A DNA stretch of 64,000 nucleotides from Nymphaea colorata (taxonomy: Eukaryota > Streptophyta > Magnoliopsida > Nymphaeales > Nymphaeaceae), in contig NC_045142.1 of the NCBI RefSeq assembly GCF_008831285.2, positions 11,422,716 to 11,486,715 of the forward strand. The letters are read 5' to 3'. The notes below the pieces were generated by a model, which worked only from the letters and a program-made list of their open reading frames with translations, searched no databases and was not told where the DNA came from. A program made the position numbers and the translations under genes. Below are positions 23,268 to 34,500 of this stretch, in pieces (within the stretch, counting starts at the first letter, position 1; the number at the start of each line of letters is the position of its first letter).

Positions 23268-23430
23268 CACTATCGGAGCCAAAACTTTTGTTGGTGGGGG
23301 CACTCATTCAATACCTTTAATTTCTTTGGGCCACTTATATATATAACAATATTAACATATATATTAAACTAAATTTGTGAAGCTGGTGTGGGCAACTGCC
23401 CACACCAACCACCATTTGGCTCCGCCATTG
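23268..23430. mobile_element. hAT-type MITE, 163 bp, with 8-bp target duplication
   Basis: The left tip CACTATCGGAGCCAAAAC and the reverse complement of the right tip, CAATGGCGGAGCCAAATG, form terminal inverted repeats. They are flanked by AGCTGAAG (23,260-23,267) and GGCTGAAG (23,431-23,438), an 8-bp duplication with one mismatch. Eight-base duplications and CA-N-GGCGGA tips are typical of hAT elements. It is too short to encode anything. Confidence 0.85.
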
Positions 23431-23528
23431 GGCTGAAGACGCCTTGGCCTGAGCTCAAGATGACGCCACACTAGGTGGTTTATGGTTAGGATTCAAGTAA
23501 AAAAGAAGAGGAGAAGGGAACATCTTTA

Positions 23529-24058
23529 ATGGCTGGTTCCCCTTTCAACTCAACCAGAAATTCTGGTTCCAACCTTGAACCAGCTAGGGGAGGGATGTCC
23601 AAAATGGGCTGTCCAAAAATCTTGGTTTTTCAAAACGCTGATTCAATTTTCTTGAAATTTAAAACTAGTGAAAGGGGTAAGTCTTTTTGGACTTTTCCTC
23701 TTGTATTTTCAGAAATTCTAGAAGAGGATGAACAAAGCCTTATTCTTCGAATGCCTCCTTGGTTTTTCACTATTTTGAAAAACCGATTAGTTAATTTGAA
23801 AAATTTTTTAATAGAGTATGCTCGCTTGAGCCACCCTTTATTTGATTGGTCTAGATCATGGCTGATCTAGTCGCAAGCGTTTTATCATATAGCACGTACT
23901 CAGGACTAGTAGTGGCCAATGGGCTGCTGGGTTCTACCATACTCGGAGCTGACTACTTGGAAGATGTTGCTGCTAAAATTCATCTCTTGCACATGGCATG
24001 TGAGTTCTTGGGTGTAGGAGCCAGAGGCGGAGCCACTTATGAGCCGGTGTGGGTATAG
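23529..24058 (+). other. Two unrecognised overlapping reading frames
   Basis: A 113-codon frame (23,529-23,870) overlaps a 66-codon frame (23,858-24,058) in another phase. Neither translation resembles a family I know. The second ends within a GGCGGAGCCAC sequence that looks like a hAT MITE tip (about 24,022). There is no splice or promoter support. They could be fragments of a decayed gene or chance frames. Confidence 0.15.
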
Positions 24059-24306
24059 CCACCACGTATGAAATGTCAAATTTTCAAGCCATGAATAAAA
24101 GAACCCCTTGGGCTTGTGCCCTACCATATTTATTGTCGGGGTTTATAGCCATCAGATTTTATGCTGATTAGCTAGATATTTGTGGGCTGTATTTCTTCAT
24201 CCACGAAAAGGGACTTGCATTTTTTCTTGATCAAGACAATCTTGATGCCTAGGACCTGATGTGGACATGGAGATTAAGAACAAGGGATCCTTTATTTTTT
24301 TCCGAC

Positions 24307-24310
<4 letters not shown>

Positions 24311-24348
<38 letters not shown>
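24311..24348. repeat. (TA)n microsatellite
   Basis: About 19 TA copies without interruption. Confidence 0.95.
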
Positions 24349-24349
<1 letters not shown>

Positions 24350-24351
<2 letters not shown>

Positions 24352-26033
24352 CGATTTGGGTAGAGAAATCCTCGAGCCTCTCACAACACACAGTTAGATG
24401 CACCCCCATTAAGTGGTGTATTTAATCACATCTGCTCTATGCATTGCATCTAGTTGTTTGATTAGATGAAACTCAATATTGAGAGAGAGAGGAAGAGGGA
24501 AATTGGTAGAAACCAAAACAATTGGTTAAGGTAAAAAGAAAACCCGTTAACTTTTTGCAAACAAATATTTAAATAAAATACAAACATCTTAATATATTTA
24601 TAAAAATATTTTGTGGAACCATGAGAGCGACTGTCCACACAAGCCTACACATGCTTGGCCGCTAGTTGCGGCTCCATATCATACAGGATCTTAGTTTACG
24701 TATTGACTCGGCTCGCCTTAATTTTTATTTTTTAAAATTAAAAATTAATTTAAAATGTCTTAAAATTAATTTAAAGTGCAGAAATTAATAAAAAGAGTAA
24801 AAATCCTGTGAAGCAATGTTGATGACACTAGTTTAAAAGGAAAAGCAAATGTATGGTTTCACATCTCAAAAAGTTGATGGAATGGTTAGAGAAAAGGTTG
24901 GTAGACGGCCAGTTATCATTTCAAATTTCAGTGAGATCAATTGGAATCAGAGTTAACCTCCCACCAACCTGAAAAAAACCATGGTTTGGATGAGCCGAAG
25001 GATTAGGTGGTGACGTGGAGGAAAAAGGGCAGTCAAGTGGCCAGCGAGGGCCCACCTCCGTCTCCAGCCGAATCCTGCCCTCTCCTTTCATTCTTGGACA
25101 CAAAAACTCCTCCCATGAAACTTTCTCATCCATATCCATACACGTAGTCTCTCTCTCTCTCTCATATTCCGTCATCTTAAATCCAACCAAGTTTCGTGTT
25201 ATTTCTGATTTATATGATGACAAAAAATTATGCAGATATACAACCGGCTTCCTATTGATTGGTGGAGAAGGGTGGAGTGTTCTAATTCTGTGGGCGCCAC
25301 CTCTTGTTCTTGCCTATGCATGTTATATCTGGATTTTAAGTGTAATTTCTACGTATAAGGAATTAGTTAAAGTCCACTCTTTTTCCGTTTATGTTCTTAC
25401 AGCACAAATTTTGTAGATTTTATTCACAAGCAAAAGAGCAACCTCTCAATTTTTGGTGGAATGGCAAATTTTTATTAACTTTTTTGTAAAAGGTGAACTC
25501 AAGTTTTTGAATTAATAACAAAAACATGCTTAATTTTTTTATTTAATTCCTTGGTTCTTCTTTCTTGGCAGTTTAGACAAAATAAAAAATGTGTTTTTTT
25601 TTTTTTGTAAAGTTTTAGGACGCATGTAAACCACACTTTCATTTTATGAAAACCAAGTTGAGAACTAAGTTTTCTAATGGATTTTGGAAATCTGGTTTGC
25701 GATTCTGCGACATTCTAAAATCTAGTACACGAAATACTATGGTAATATGTTATGTTATTATGCCAAACAACTTATTAATAACTATGTCAAAAAATTTTGA
25801 CTAAATTGATAAAATACTGCAGCCCCTTATGTGCATTGTTTTTCAGATTTTTAGATTTAATTAAAAAATAAGTCAAAAATATTATGAAAATGAATTTGAA
25901 AATAAGAAATTTACAACGAAATGGTGGGTCTCAAACGAATTTTTTTGGAAAAGGGAGCTGTGGGAAAAGTGTGATAAGCAAACCGCCACGCTGTTTTCAC
26001 TCAGAAGTTGGGCTTCCGAACGTGGGAGTCAGC
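24350..26033 (+). promoter_or_regulatory. Upstream region of the RER gene
   Basis: This is the 1.7 kb before the RER start codon. A slightly GC-richer block at 25,000-25,150 contains GGTGACGTGGAGG, an ACGT-core (G-box/ABRE-like) word, followed by CT repeats at 25,148-25,163. From 25,420 to 25,980 the sequence is strongly AT-rich. No convincing TATA box was fixed. A 133-codon frame at 25,015-25,416 has no recognisable domain. Confidence 0.3.
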
Positions 26034-28532
26034 ATGGCGGCCGCAGCTAACGGCCCGCTCCCGCCACTCACCTGCCATCGGTCGACGCGCCGGAAACCGT
26101 CCCGGAGTCGTTTTGCGGATACTGCCTCGCCGGCGAGATGCCGCCGTCGATGCCGGACGTTTGTGTGCTCTTCGGAACCCGACCACCTGGCGAGCACCCG
26201 GTTCGCTGCTCAGATTCAAGAAGTCGGTCTGGTGGGCGACGAAGAGGAGGCTTCTGTGACGGCCGGGAACAGGAGGGAATTCCTTCTGAAGCCCCTCCTG
26301 GCGATCGGTGGAGCCTGGCTGGCATCGCGTTCTGTGGCAGAGGCGGCGACGGCAGCACCCGAGGCAGTCTCGAGCTCGAATCCGGCAACCGTTAGCGCCG
26401 CTGCTCCGGCTAAAGAGGACGTTATCGTTTCCAGGGTTTACGATGCGACGGTAATCGGGGAACCTCTGGCGCTGGGGAAGGACAAGAGCAGGATTTGGGA
26501 TAAGCTGCTCAATGCGCGGGTTGTCTATCTGGGCGAGGCGGAGCATGTCCCCGTGAGCGATGATAAGGTCGGCGTTTTGACTTAACTTGGGATCGATCTC
26601 AGAATTCGAATTGGTTGTTTTTCCATGTTTCTTTTGTTGTCCCTGCCTCGGTTGATTCTTGCGCTTGGCATATTGTCGATGGCTTTCCTTGGTTTCTCAA
26701 TTACGGAATTACAGAACCCGTCGATGAGAAATCGGTTAATTTTATTGTCCAGTATGCGTATGAATATAGCGGAAATAATAAATTTACAAGAGGTCATCTT
26801 GGAACTCTAAACCAGTAATGGTGAGGTGGCCAGTTTCGTATTAGCATCTGATTTTCATTGCAACGAGGTTTGAACGTAGAAAATGCTGACTACTGATAGT
26901 TCATGATGTAACATCCTGATCCTCCTGACCAAAAGGGTCTTTATGTTCAACCAAGAGGGAACTAAAAATGGAACGAGGCACGGAGCTAAAGTAACTTGTT
27001 TGGCTAATAATGCCCTCTCTCAGAAGAATCAATACTAAATATCTATATAAATGAAAATGAGTTGGACCTGCTTTCGCTTATTCTGTGAAATTGTAATGTT
27101 ATTTGTCGTGCAAATTTGTAAAATCATTTCACGCGCACGTATATTCTAGTATATGTACCTTTGACAATGGCATTTTGGGTGCCAAAAATGTTAGGACACC
27201 TTCTTGTTATATTGTTTATGTCTTTTATGTGTTCAAAGTGTTCGTATGGTCTTCCTTTTACACTTTGTGTCTTTTATGCTTTCATAGTCTGTCTTTTTTT
27301 ACTTTCTATTTAAGAGGGAATCTCATGTGAATCTTTAAGAGAAGAGGCCTCAAAAGTTCTATGGTTTGCACGGAAGTTTCTAATCTGATGCTTCTGGTTC
27401 ATGCAGGATCTTGAGCTTGAGATAGTGAGAAATTTAAGAAATAAGTGCTTTGAGCAGCAACGGTCTATTTCTTTAGCTCTTGAAGCATTTCCCTGTGATT
27501 TGCAAGAACAGCTAAATGACTATATGAGCAAAAGGTTTGTTTTCCCATAGTGCTTTTGTCTCTCACTTCTTGATTATCTGTTTTAAGCTTGATTGTCTTT
27601 TTTGAATCCAACAAGCTGGATATTCTCAAGAGTAAAATCTGTGATTAGTCCATTGGGGGTAGAACCCCTATATCTCTTAGAGGATTTTCGGGACTCCTTA
27701 TCCAAAGGTCACTGTACAATGATGTCATGTTTTTTTATTTAAATAACAAAAAGATTTTCAGTTATACATTTCCTTTTCTCTCAGAACATGCTCACAGACT
27801 TCTGCTTGGGAATTCTAGTGGATAGAGTAATAGTCTTGAGTTAAATAGTTCTAAGTTAATGCAATTCCTTTCTTTTTGAAGAATTCATATTGCCTCTTGA
27901 ATATGTTCCTCACAACTGGGAAGTCTTTACAAATGCTTGTTGTAGATTTAAAATCTTGTATGGTATATCACCTCATAAAATAAAGGGTTTGTGATCAATA
28001 GGATTGATGGAGAGAGCTTAAGGTCTTATGTGTCACACTGGCCACCTGGACGCTGGTTGGAGTATGAGCCTCTTCTGAGTTATTGTCGTGACAATGGGGT
28101 GCGCCTTGTAGCTTGTGGTACACCTCTAGAGGTATCTTCTCATGGAACACGTTCTCCTTCATGTTCCTGTTCAATGTAGAATATTGGTGGCTACACATTT
28201 GTGTATATGGCTATATGCTTGCATGTACAAAGGGGAGACCAGTTGCAACTACCTCTGAACCTGAGTCACATGGGTACTTTAATAAAGGTCCGCATATCCG
28301 TGTTGCCGTACCTATAACCAAAATAGGTACTTGAACACACTTGGGTACTTTTTGAGATTTGAAACTGATCCAAACTGCTTAATTTACATGATTTAATTTT
28401 TTTCAACTCAAGTTTTCATTCTGTTTTTAGAGTTATTGTTCATTAACATGTAATGTATTTTTTTAAAATCACTTTTTTATGTATATGTTGTTTTCATTTT
28501 GATTTTTTTGTGTTGTTTTGTGTGTGTGTGTC

Positions 28533-28563
<31 letters not shown>

Positions 28564-31500
28564 ATCTACTCCCGTACCCACATTTTTTAAAGTTTTTGTG
28601 TCCTTACCCATATCTCTATACACGTACCCATGTGACTTAGCTCTGAACTTGTTTGCACATTCAGATAAGGCTCTGTTGTACTTCTCTGTTTTTTCAACCT
28701 CTTTAAGGCTTTCAGTAATATGTTGTCAACATTACCAGGTTATGCATTTGAAAAGAAATTCCCATACTGAGTTATTTGAGGTGCAATGAGAAAAAAATTG
28801 ATATACTTGCGCAGTTTCATTGGGTAAAAGAGAAAAAACACCAAAACTCAAGAGTTTTCCAGATGTGCAAAGAAGTGTGAAACATGAAAGAGTTCGTAGT
28901 TCTATATTTTCTTCCTATGCTTTCAATCACACACACTTTTGGTTCCTAGAATGCCTTGATAAATGATAAGTTATTAAGGTGAGGCCACCTAGTTCACTAA
29001 CCAAACTCCCACGAGCACCTTGACCGGTACTCATGCAATGACTATAGGCCAGAAGACAGGCTGCACAGGATGGCTTAAGTGAAAGAGAGAGAGAGAGAGA
29101 GAGAAACTATTGCCGATCCCAATAACCTATGCTAAGTGTTAATCACCTTGAGTATAGCATCCGAAAGTGTAAACATTTACATTTTATATGATATGCAGCC
29201 AAATCCTAATGGACCTGATTTGGGTTTTCCTAGACACATTCGGACCAAGTTTGCATATAATGTCAAAATTTCAGAATCATGTCAGCAAGATGAAAACCCC
29301 ATTCCTAATATTTGTTTACTAACCATCCACAAGCCATGGTTCTCTTTAATTGGTCGGTTACAGTAAGCCACTAAGGAAAGAGTTAAACTTTGCTTTGTTG
29401 ATTTGCCTTCTGAATGGTATAGCAATGAGGTAGGAACTTGCAGTACCTACACTTGGTTCTTTCTCATGTCTTGTGCTGATTCGTTGTGCAGTTTCATTCG
29501 ACTAAAGTAGCATGATTGTTTTAAAAAACAAGCATCCATTTGCAAATATATCCCACACTAGCCAAGCATAGGAAGCCAAAATTTCTTAATAAATTCAATT
29601 TTTAAAACCAATGTCAATAATGACTTGCTTTGCTAGATGTGGTCTTATCTCAATATTAAAAGGAAAAAGCCTGTTTTGTGGGGCCGTTTGGTAACAAGAA
29701 CACTGTGTTCTTTCCCTCTGAAGGTACCCTATCGCACATATGTCATGAAATGGTTACTCATGTCATGTAACAAGGTCCTGTCAAGTGTTTATTGTTTGGG
29801 TTATTATTGTCCGATATTAAATTTGAAAGCTTTCTGCATAACTATTTTTATCGAGACATCCCATCTTTTAAGTGCTGAATGATGCTTTGTCTCATGGTTT
29901 TCTGGTCCAATAATGCCTTAAAACGCTATCAAGATGTAGTATGTATATGTGTACGTGTCTGTGTTACGGATATTTTGTATTTTGTGATATTTTAAAAGTA
30001 TCTTGCATTTTCGCCAAAAAGTGAGAAAAAGAATAACAGGATAGTATCACAATGTTTTCCCTTTTTCTATGGAAATTCTTTTCTGTATGTAATTGAAGTA
30101 TATATTTCCACCTTTTGGTTTCTTTTAAAATTATGTTGGTCAACATTTTTGTAAGAAAATTAGTAAATAACTCTTGATTTCATAATTTTTTGCTTATTGT
30201 ATCCCTTTATACCTTTTAGTTTTTCTAATTCTGGAGATTTTCCTGAAATTTTCCTGAGAAGAACAAAATTTTTAAGAATTACTAAGAAAAGTCTTCTCGT
30301 TAAAGTCCTGAGGATGAAATTTGTGACTATGATGTATTAGATACCTTTATGTGTGTTTTTATGTATTGGAAAGGCTTTTGGGATGTTCAGAAAACTTGTC
30401 GAGTCCCTTCTTTACTTTTTACCCAGAATGGCTATTTAATTTCACTTGAATTTATTAGGTCTTGAGGACTGTTCAAGCTGAAGGCATTAGAGGTCTTACT
30501 GCTGCACAGCGTAGAATTTACACTCCTCCAGCTGGTGGTGGATTTATTAGTGGGTTTGCACGTAGGGCATCTGTGGATATGAATTTTTCAAATCCATCCA
30601 TTCCCTTTGGTCCAACTTCATATTTATCAGCTCAATCAAGAGTAGTTGAAGAGTACACAATGTCCCAGACCGTGTTGCAAGCTTTGCATGATGGAGGTTC
30701 TGTTGGCATGCTTGTAGTTGTAACAGGCGCTAGCCATGTTGTGCATGGGTCAAGAGGTGTAGGGTTGCCTGCAAGAATTTCGAAGAAGTTGCCAAAGAAA
30801 AATCAGGTTGTTATATTGCTTAATCCAGAAAGACAGGTAATACGCAAAGAAGGAGAGGTTCCTAGTGCTTATTTCTTGTGGTACTCTGCTGCTAGACCGT
30901 GCAGTAGGAATTGTTTTGACCGTGCTGAAATTTCAAGGGTGATGAATGCTGCCAGCAGAAGACGAGATGCCTTGCCCCAAGTCAGTTCTGCTTATTTTCT
31001 TTTATAGTTCTTCATTGATTTTTGCATTAGTTGTGTTACTTTTGTTGTCTTTGTTGCTGTTATTTTTGTTGTTCTTGTTGTCAATGTTATTCTCTTATTA
31101 TTTTCTGCTTTGTTGAGTTTCGGATGTATTGTGATGCAGCGAAGATTCTTTTTGCTTTTTTGATATAACAATAAAAAAATGTGTATGAGTACTATGTTAG
31201 TAATCATCTTTAGCTATTTGACAGAAGCACTTCAGTTGGCATTCTTATCTCATGTTGGCATGCCGTTGGACTGAAGAATAGTCCATGAGCTTAATCAAAC
31301 TAATCTCAGACATAATGAACATTGTGTCACTAACTTCATGTATTTCTTTTCCCTTTACAGTTTAATTTTTTCTCAAACTTTGTTATTTGACGTTGCATAG
31401 GTGTGCATTGGTGCACGTCTAGCTGTAGGTTATGTGTATAGAATGATGCCTGTTGTTCTAGTTCTTGAGGATTGTTACCTTGCCAAGCATGTCTGTACCA

Positions 31501-34500
31501 TGTTTCACATGCATTCATATCTTTGACTATCTCATGGAGCTAATATATATAAAATCTTATATCATCTGAAGACTTTGCAATCAGTGTTTCAGTTTTTCTC
31601 ATCAAGTAGAAACACTATCATACATGTCACATGATTTTTTAAAATCTCACAATATTTACTAGAAAAACAAGTAAAACAAAAAAAGGGAAAATCTCACATT
31701 TCGGCAAAATTGAAAGTCTCACAAATTTTTTGTGATTTTTTCACAATTTCTTTTTTTGTGAATTTTAGGTAATTTTTTTACTTCTTATTTTTCAATTACT
31801 AGTTTCTCATTTATTTATTTTGCTCTAATTTTTAAGATTTTTTATTTTTAAAAAGTTACAGAGATTTTTCTGAGAAAAACTTCACTGAAAAAACCTCGCT
31901 AATATTTGCCCGAGAATGATGTTTGTAGCAATCAGTAGAAATGAACCTTACGGTTTTCATATAACAAGGACATTATTTGGAGCGATTGTCCACATGTTGG
32001 ACTGGTATAGTTTCTTTTGGTTTCTACCATTTGAGTGATCCTGTCATGTGACATTTAATATCTTAAATCTTGTATTTTCACTAGTAAATGCTCTTTACAA
32101 AGATGTCATTGCTCATTCACTTGTATAGTTACATTCACTAGTATAGTTTATGGTGCATCTACCATTTGTTTGTTGTAAGACTCACTTTAGAGGCACCATA
32201 TTAGTCCATAATACTTTCCCCTCTCATCACTTAGAAAGTTGATCATTACAAACTTATATTTATTATCATAGAGTCCTAGTACTGAGGTCTTGAAGTCGCT
32301 GTAGTCAATGTTCTATCACATAGAATTTTCGAGTGAAGGTTTTAAACAAATTATGTAAGATCATTGAATGACGCACCATTTGGGACTCTTTTCTCCAGGA
32401 TCTCCAGAAAGGACTTGATCTCGGTGTGGTTTCTCCAGAAGTACTACAGAACTTCTTTGATCTGGAGCAGTATCCGTTTATTTCAGAACTCACTAAACAA
32501 TTTCAGGTAACTGATCCATTGCATGGTGTTTTATTTACCATTTTTATGCTATGTAAGTGCACTAATATCAATATCACCTTCCCTTTATTATTCTTAGTCA
32601 TCATAAATTCTTCCTTGTTCTTTGGTTAGTTAGCGGAAAACAGCACATGCATAACTGGCTTTTTCTCATGGACATTTGATTTGTTCATTAATTATTGTGT
32701 GATTCTTTATTGCTAGCTTGAAATGAATGCATTCTTCATGCTGTTGGGTATTGATGATTAACTCCTGGGAAGCTAAATCATGGCAGGTTGCCATGTGAAC
32801 TCAAATTTGGTCTTCCTATTGCAGGGCTTCCGTGAGAGATTATTGGCTGACCCCAAATTCTTACATAGATTGGCGATAGAAGAGGCCATTTCTATAACCA
32901 CAACTCTCCTAGCACAATATGAAAGGCGTAAGGAGCATTTCTTTGAAGAGATCGACTATGTTATAACTGATACAGTCAGGGGCTCTGTTGTAGATTTCTT
33001 TACTGTGTGGCTGCCTGCTCCAACCCTCTCATTTTTGTCATTTGAAGAAACTGGTGTTGGCTCAGGGAACATAGACATGTTAAAAGGCTTTCTAGGATCA
33101 ATCCCTGATAATGCTTTTCAGACAAGTATTCCTGGAAAGGACTGGAACCTGACTCATAGGGTTGCATCTGTGCTTGTTGGAGGTATTAAACTCTTTGGAG
33201 TTGGATTTATCTCCAGCATTGGGGCTGTAGCTTCATCAAACACACTATATGCTGTAAGAAAGTACCTTAATCCTGCCCTGGTGGGAAAAGTAAGACAGAA
33301 AAGGTCTCCAATATTGAAGACGGCACTTGTTTATGCATGTTTTTTGGGGGTCTCAGCAAATCTTCGGTATCAGGTTAGTTTCAATATCTGGACAGTTCAT
33401 GCTTCAGTTTGACTTTTCTATTGTGTCTGGATATGATGATGTTACTTATTGCATCCTCCTCCTTTGACTTTGTGTGATTATGTGAAAATGCTTGAGATTT
33501 TTCTCAAAAAGGTTCTGAAGAAATTGTGAGACTATTTCACATATGTTTATTGTTTTACATATATTTTAACGTTGTTTAATTAATTCTGACAGGTTATTGC
33601 CGGAGTAATAGAGCACCGTCTCTCAAACCAGTTTTTAACTTCAGCTCCAGTTCTTGTGAATGCATTATCTTTTGTTGCTCGGACAATCAATTCGTATTGG
33701 GGAACACAGGTTAGTCTTGTTTCTACCATTTCATGATGAACTATGTTTAATATTTAATACTTTTAAGGTTTGTCTTTTCTACGCTGCATGCTGATTGCTG
33801 ACAATTGGACAACAAATGATCTTCTTCTCCAAGAAACTTTCTGCTTTATTTGCATATTCATTCATGCGTGGCCCTGCAAATTAATGGCAACATTCCATTA
33901 AAAAAAAATAGAGAAAGTATTTTGATTGTATGACAAAAATATTAACTAACATAAAAGAAATGTATGACATCCATTTCCTGTTGAAAAAACCAGCAGATTG
34001 TCCCTCTACTTCCTTGTCTTTTCCCTCTTATTCTTTTGAGCTTGTTTGGCCGCCTTTAACTTAAATGGTTTGAAATAATGAGGAAGCGCATCATGCCTAG
34101 TGTTCTATTCATGCTTTTCTGTCACCTTTTGTTAGTTTTATTTTTCCTTATCTATGTTTGGTGCATGATTTGTGTTAAGATGGAAAGCTTATTGGTTGAA
34201 TATGTTAGACAGCTTTTGGTTCTCTAAGGAAACAATCTGAATGCGACTTGTTCATGTCAGTAAAATGGTCAACTGCATCACATTGATGCAGCTGCAGATT
34301 TGAGGATTTGTCAATTGTTATGGGAAGATTCTTCTGTCTTATCTGGAGCTTATGTTGACTTTCCAGAAAATAGGATGCCCTAAGTGGTAGGAATTTGTTC
34401 CTAGAAGGAACATGCATTAAGGGTTTAGTAGTTGTTTTCTCTTAACTATGGGGAGGTGTGAAGTTTTATTATCATTTGCAATTGTCTGCTTCTTGATGAG

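Noticed and set aside
23529-24058. Organelle-derived insert or captured gene
   Set aside because: Translations and text match no organellar or nuclear gene I know; reported only as unrecognised frames.
25015-25416. 133-codon plus-strand frame upstream of RER
   Set aside because: No recognisable domain; lies in the presumed promoter.
25884-26033. In-frame upstream ATG that would add 50 residues to the RER protein
   Set aside because: The sequence is AT-rich and leader-like; MAAAANG at 26,034 gives a typical transit peptide and better start context. Not fully excluded.
25997-26546. Several long frames on both strands over RER exon 1 (up to 181 codons)
   Set aside because: Shadows of a GC-rich coding exon; only the frame beginning at 26,034 joins the downstream exons in phase and carries the conserved domain.
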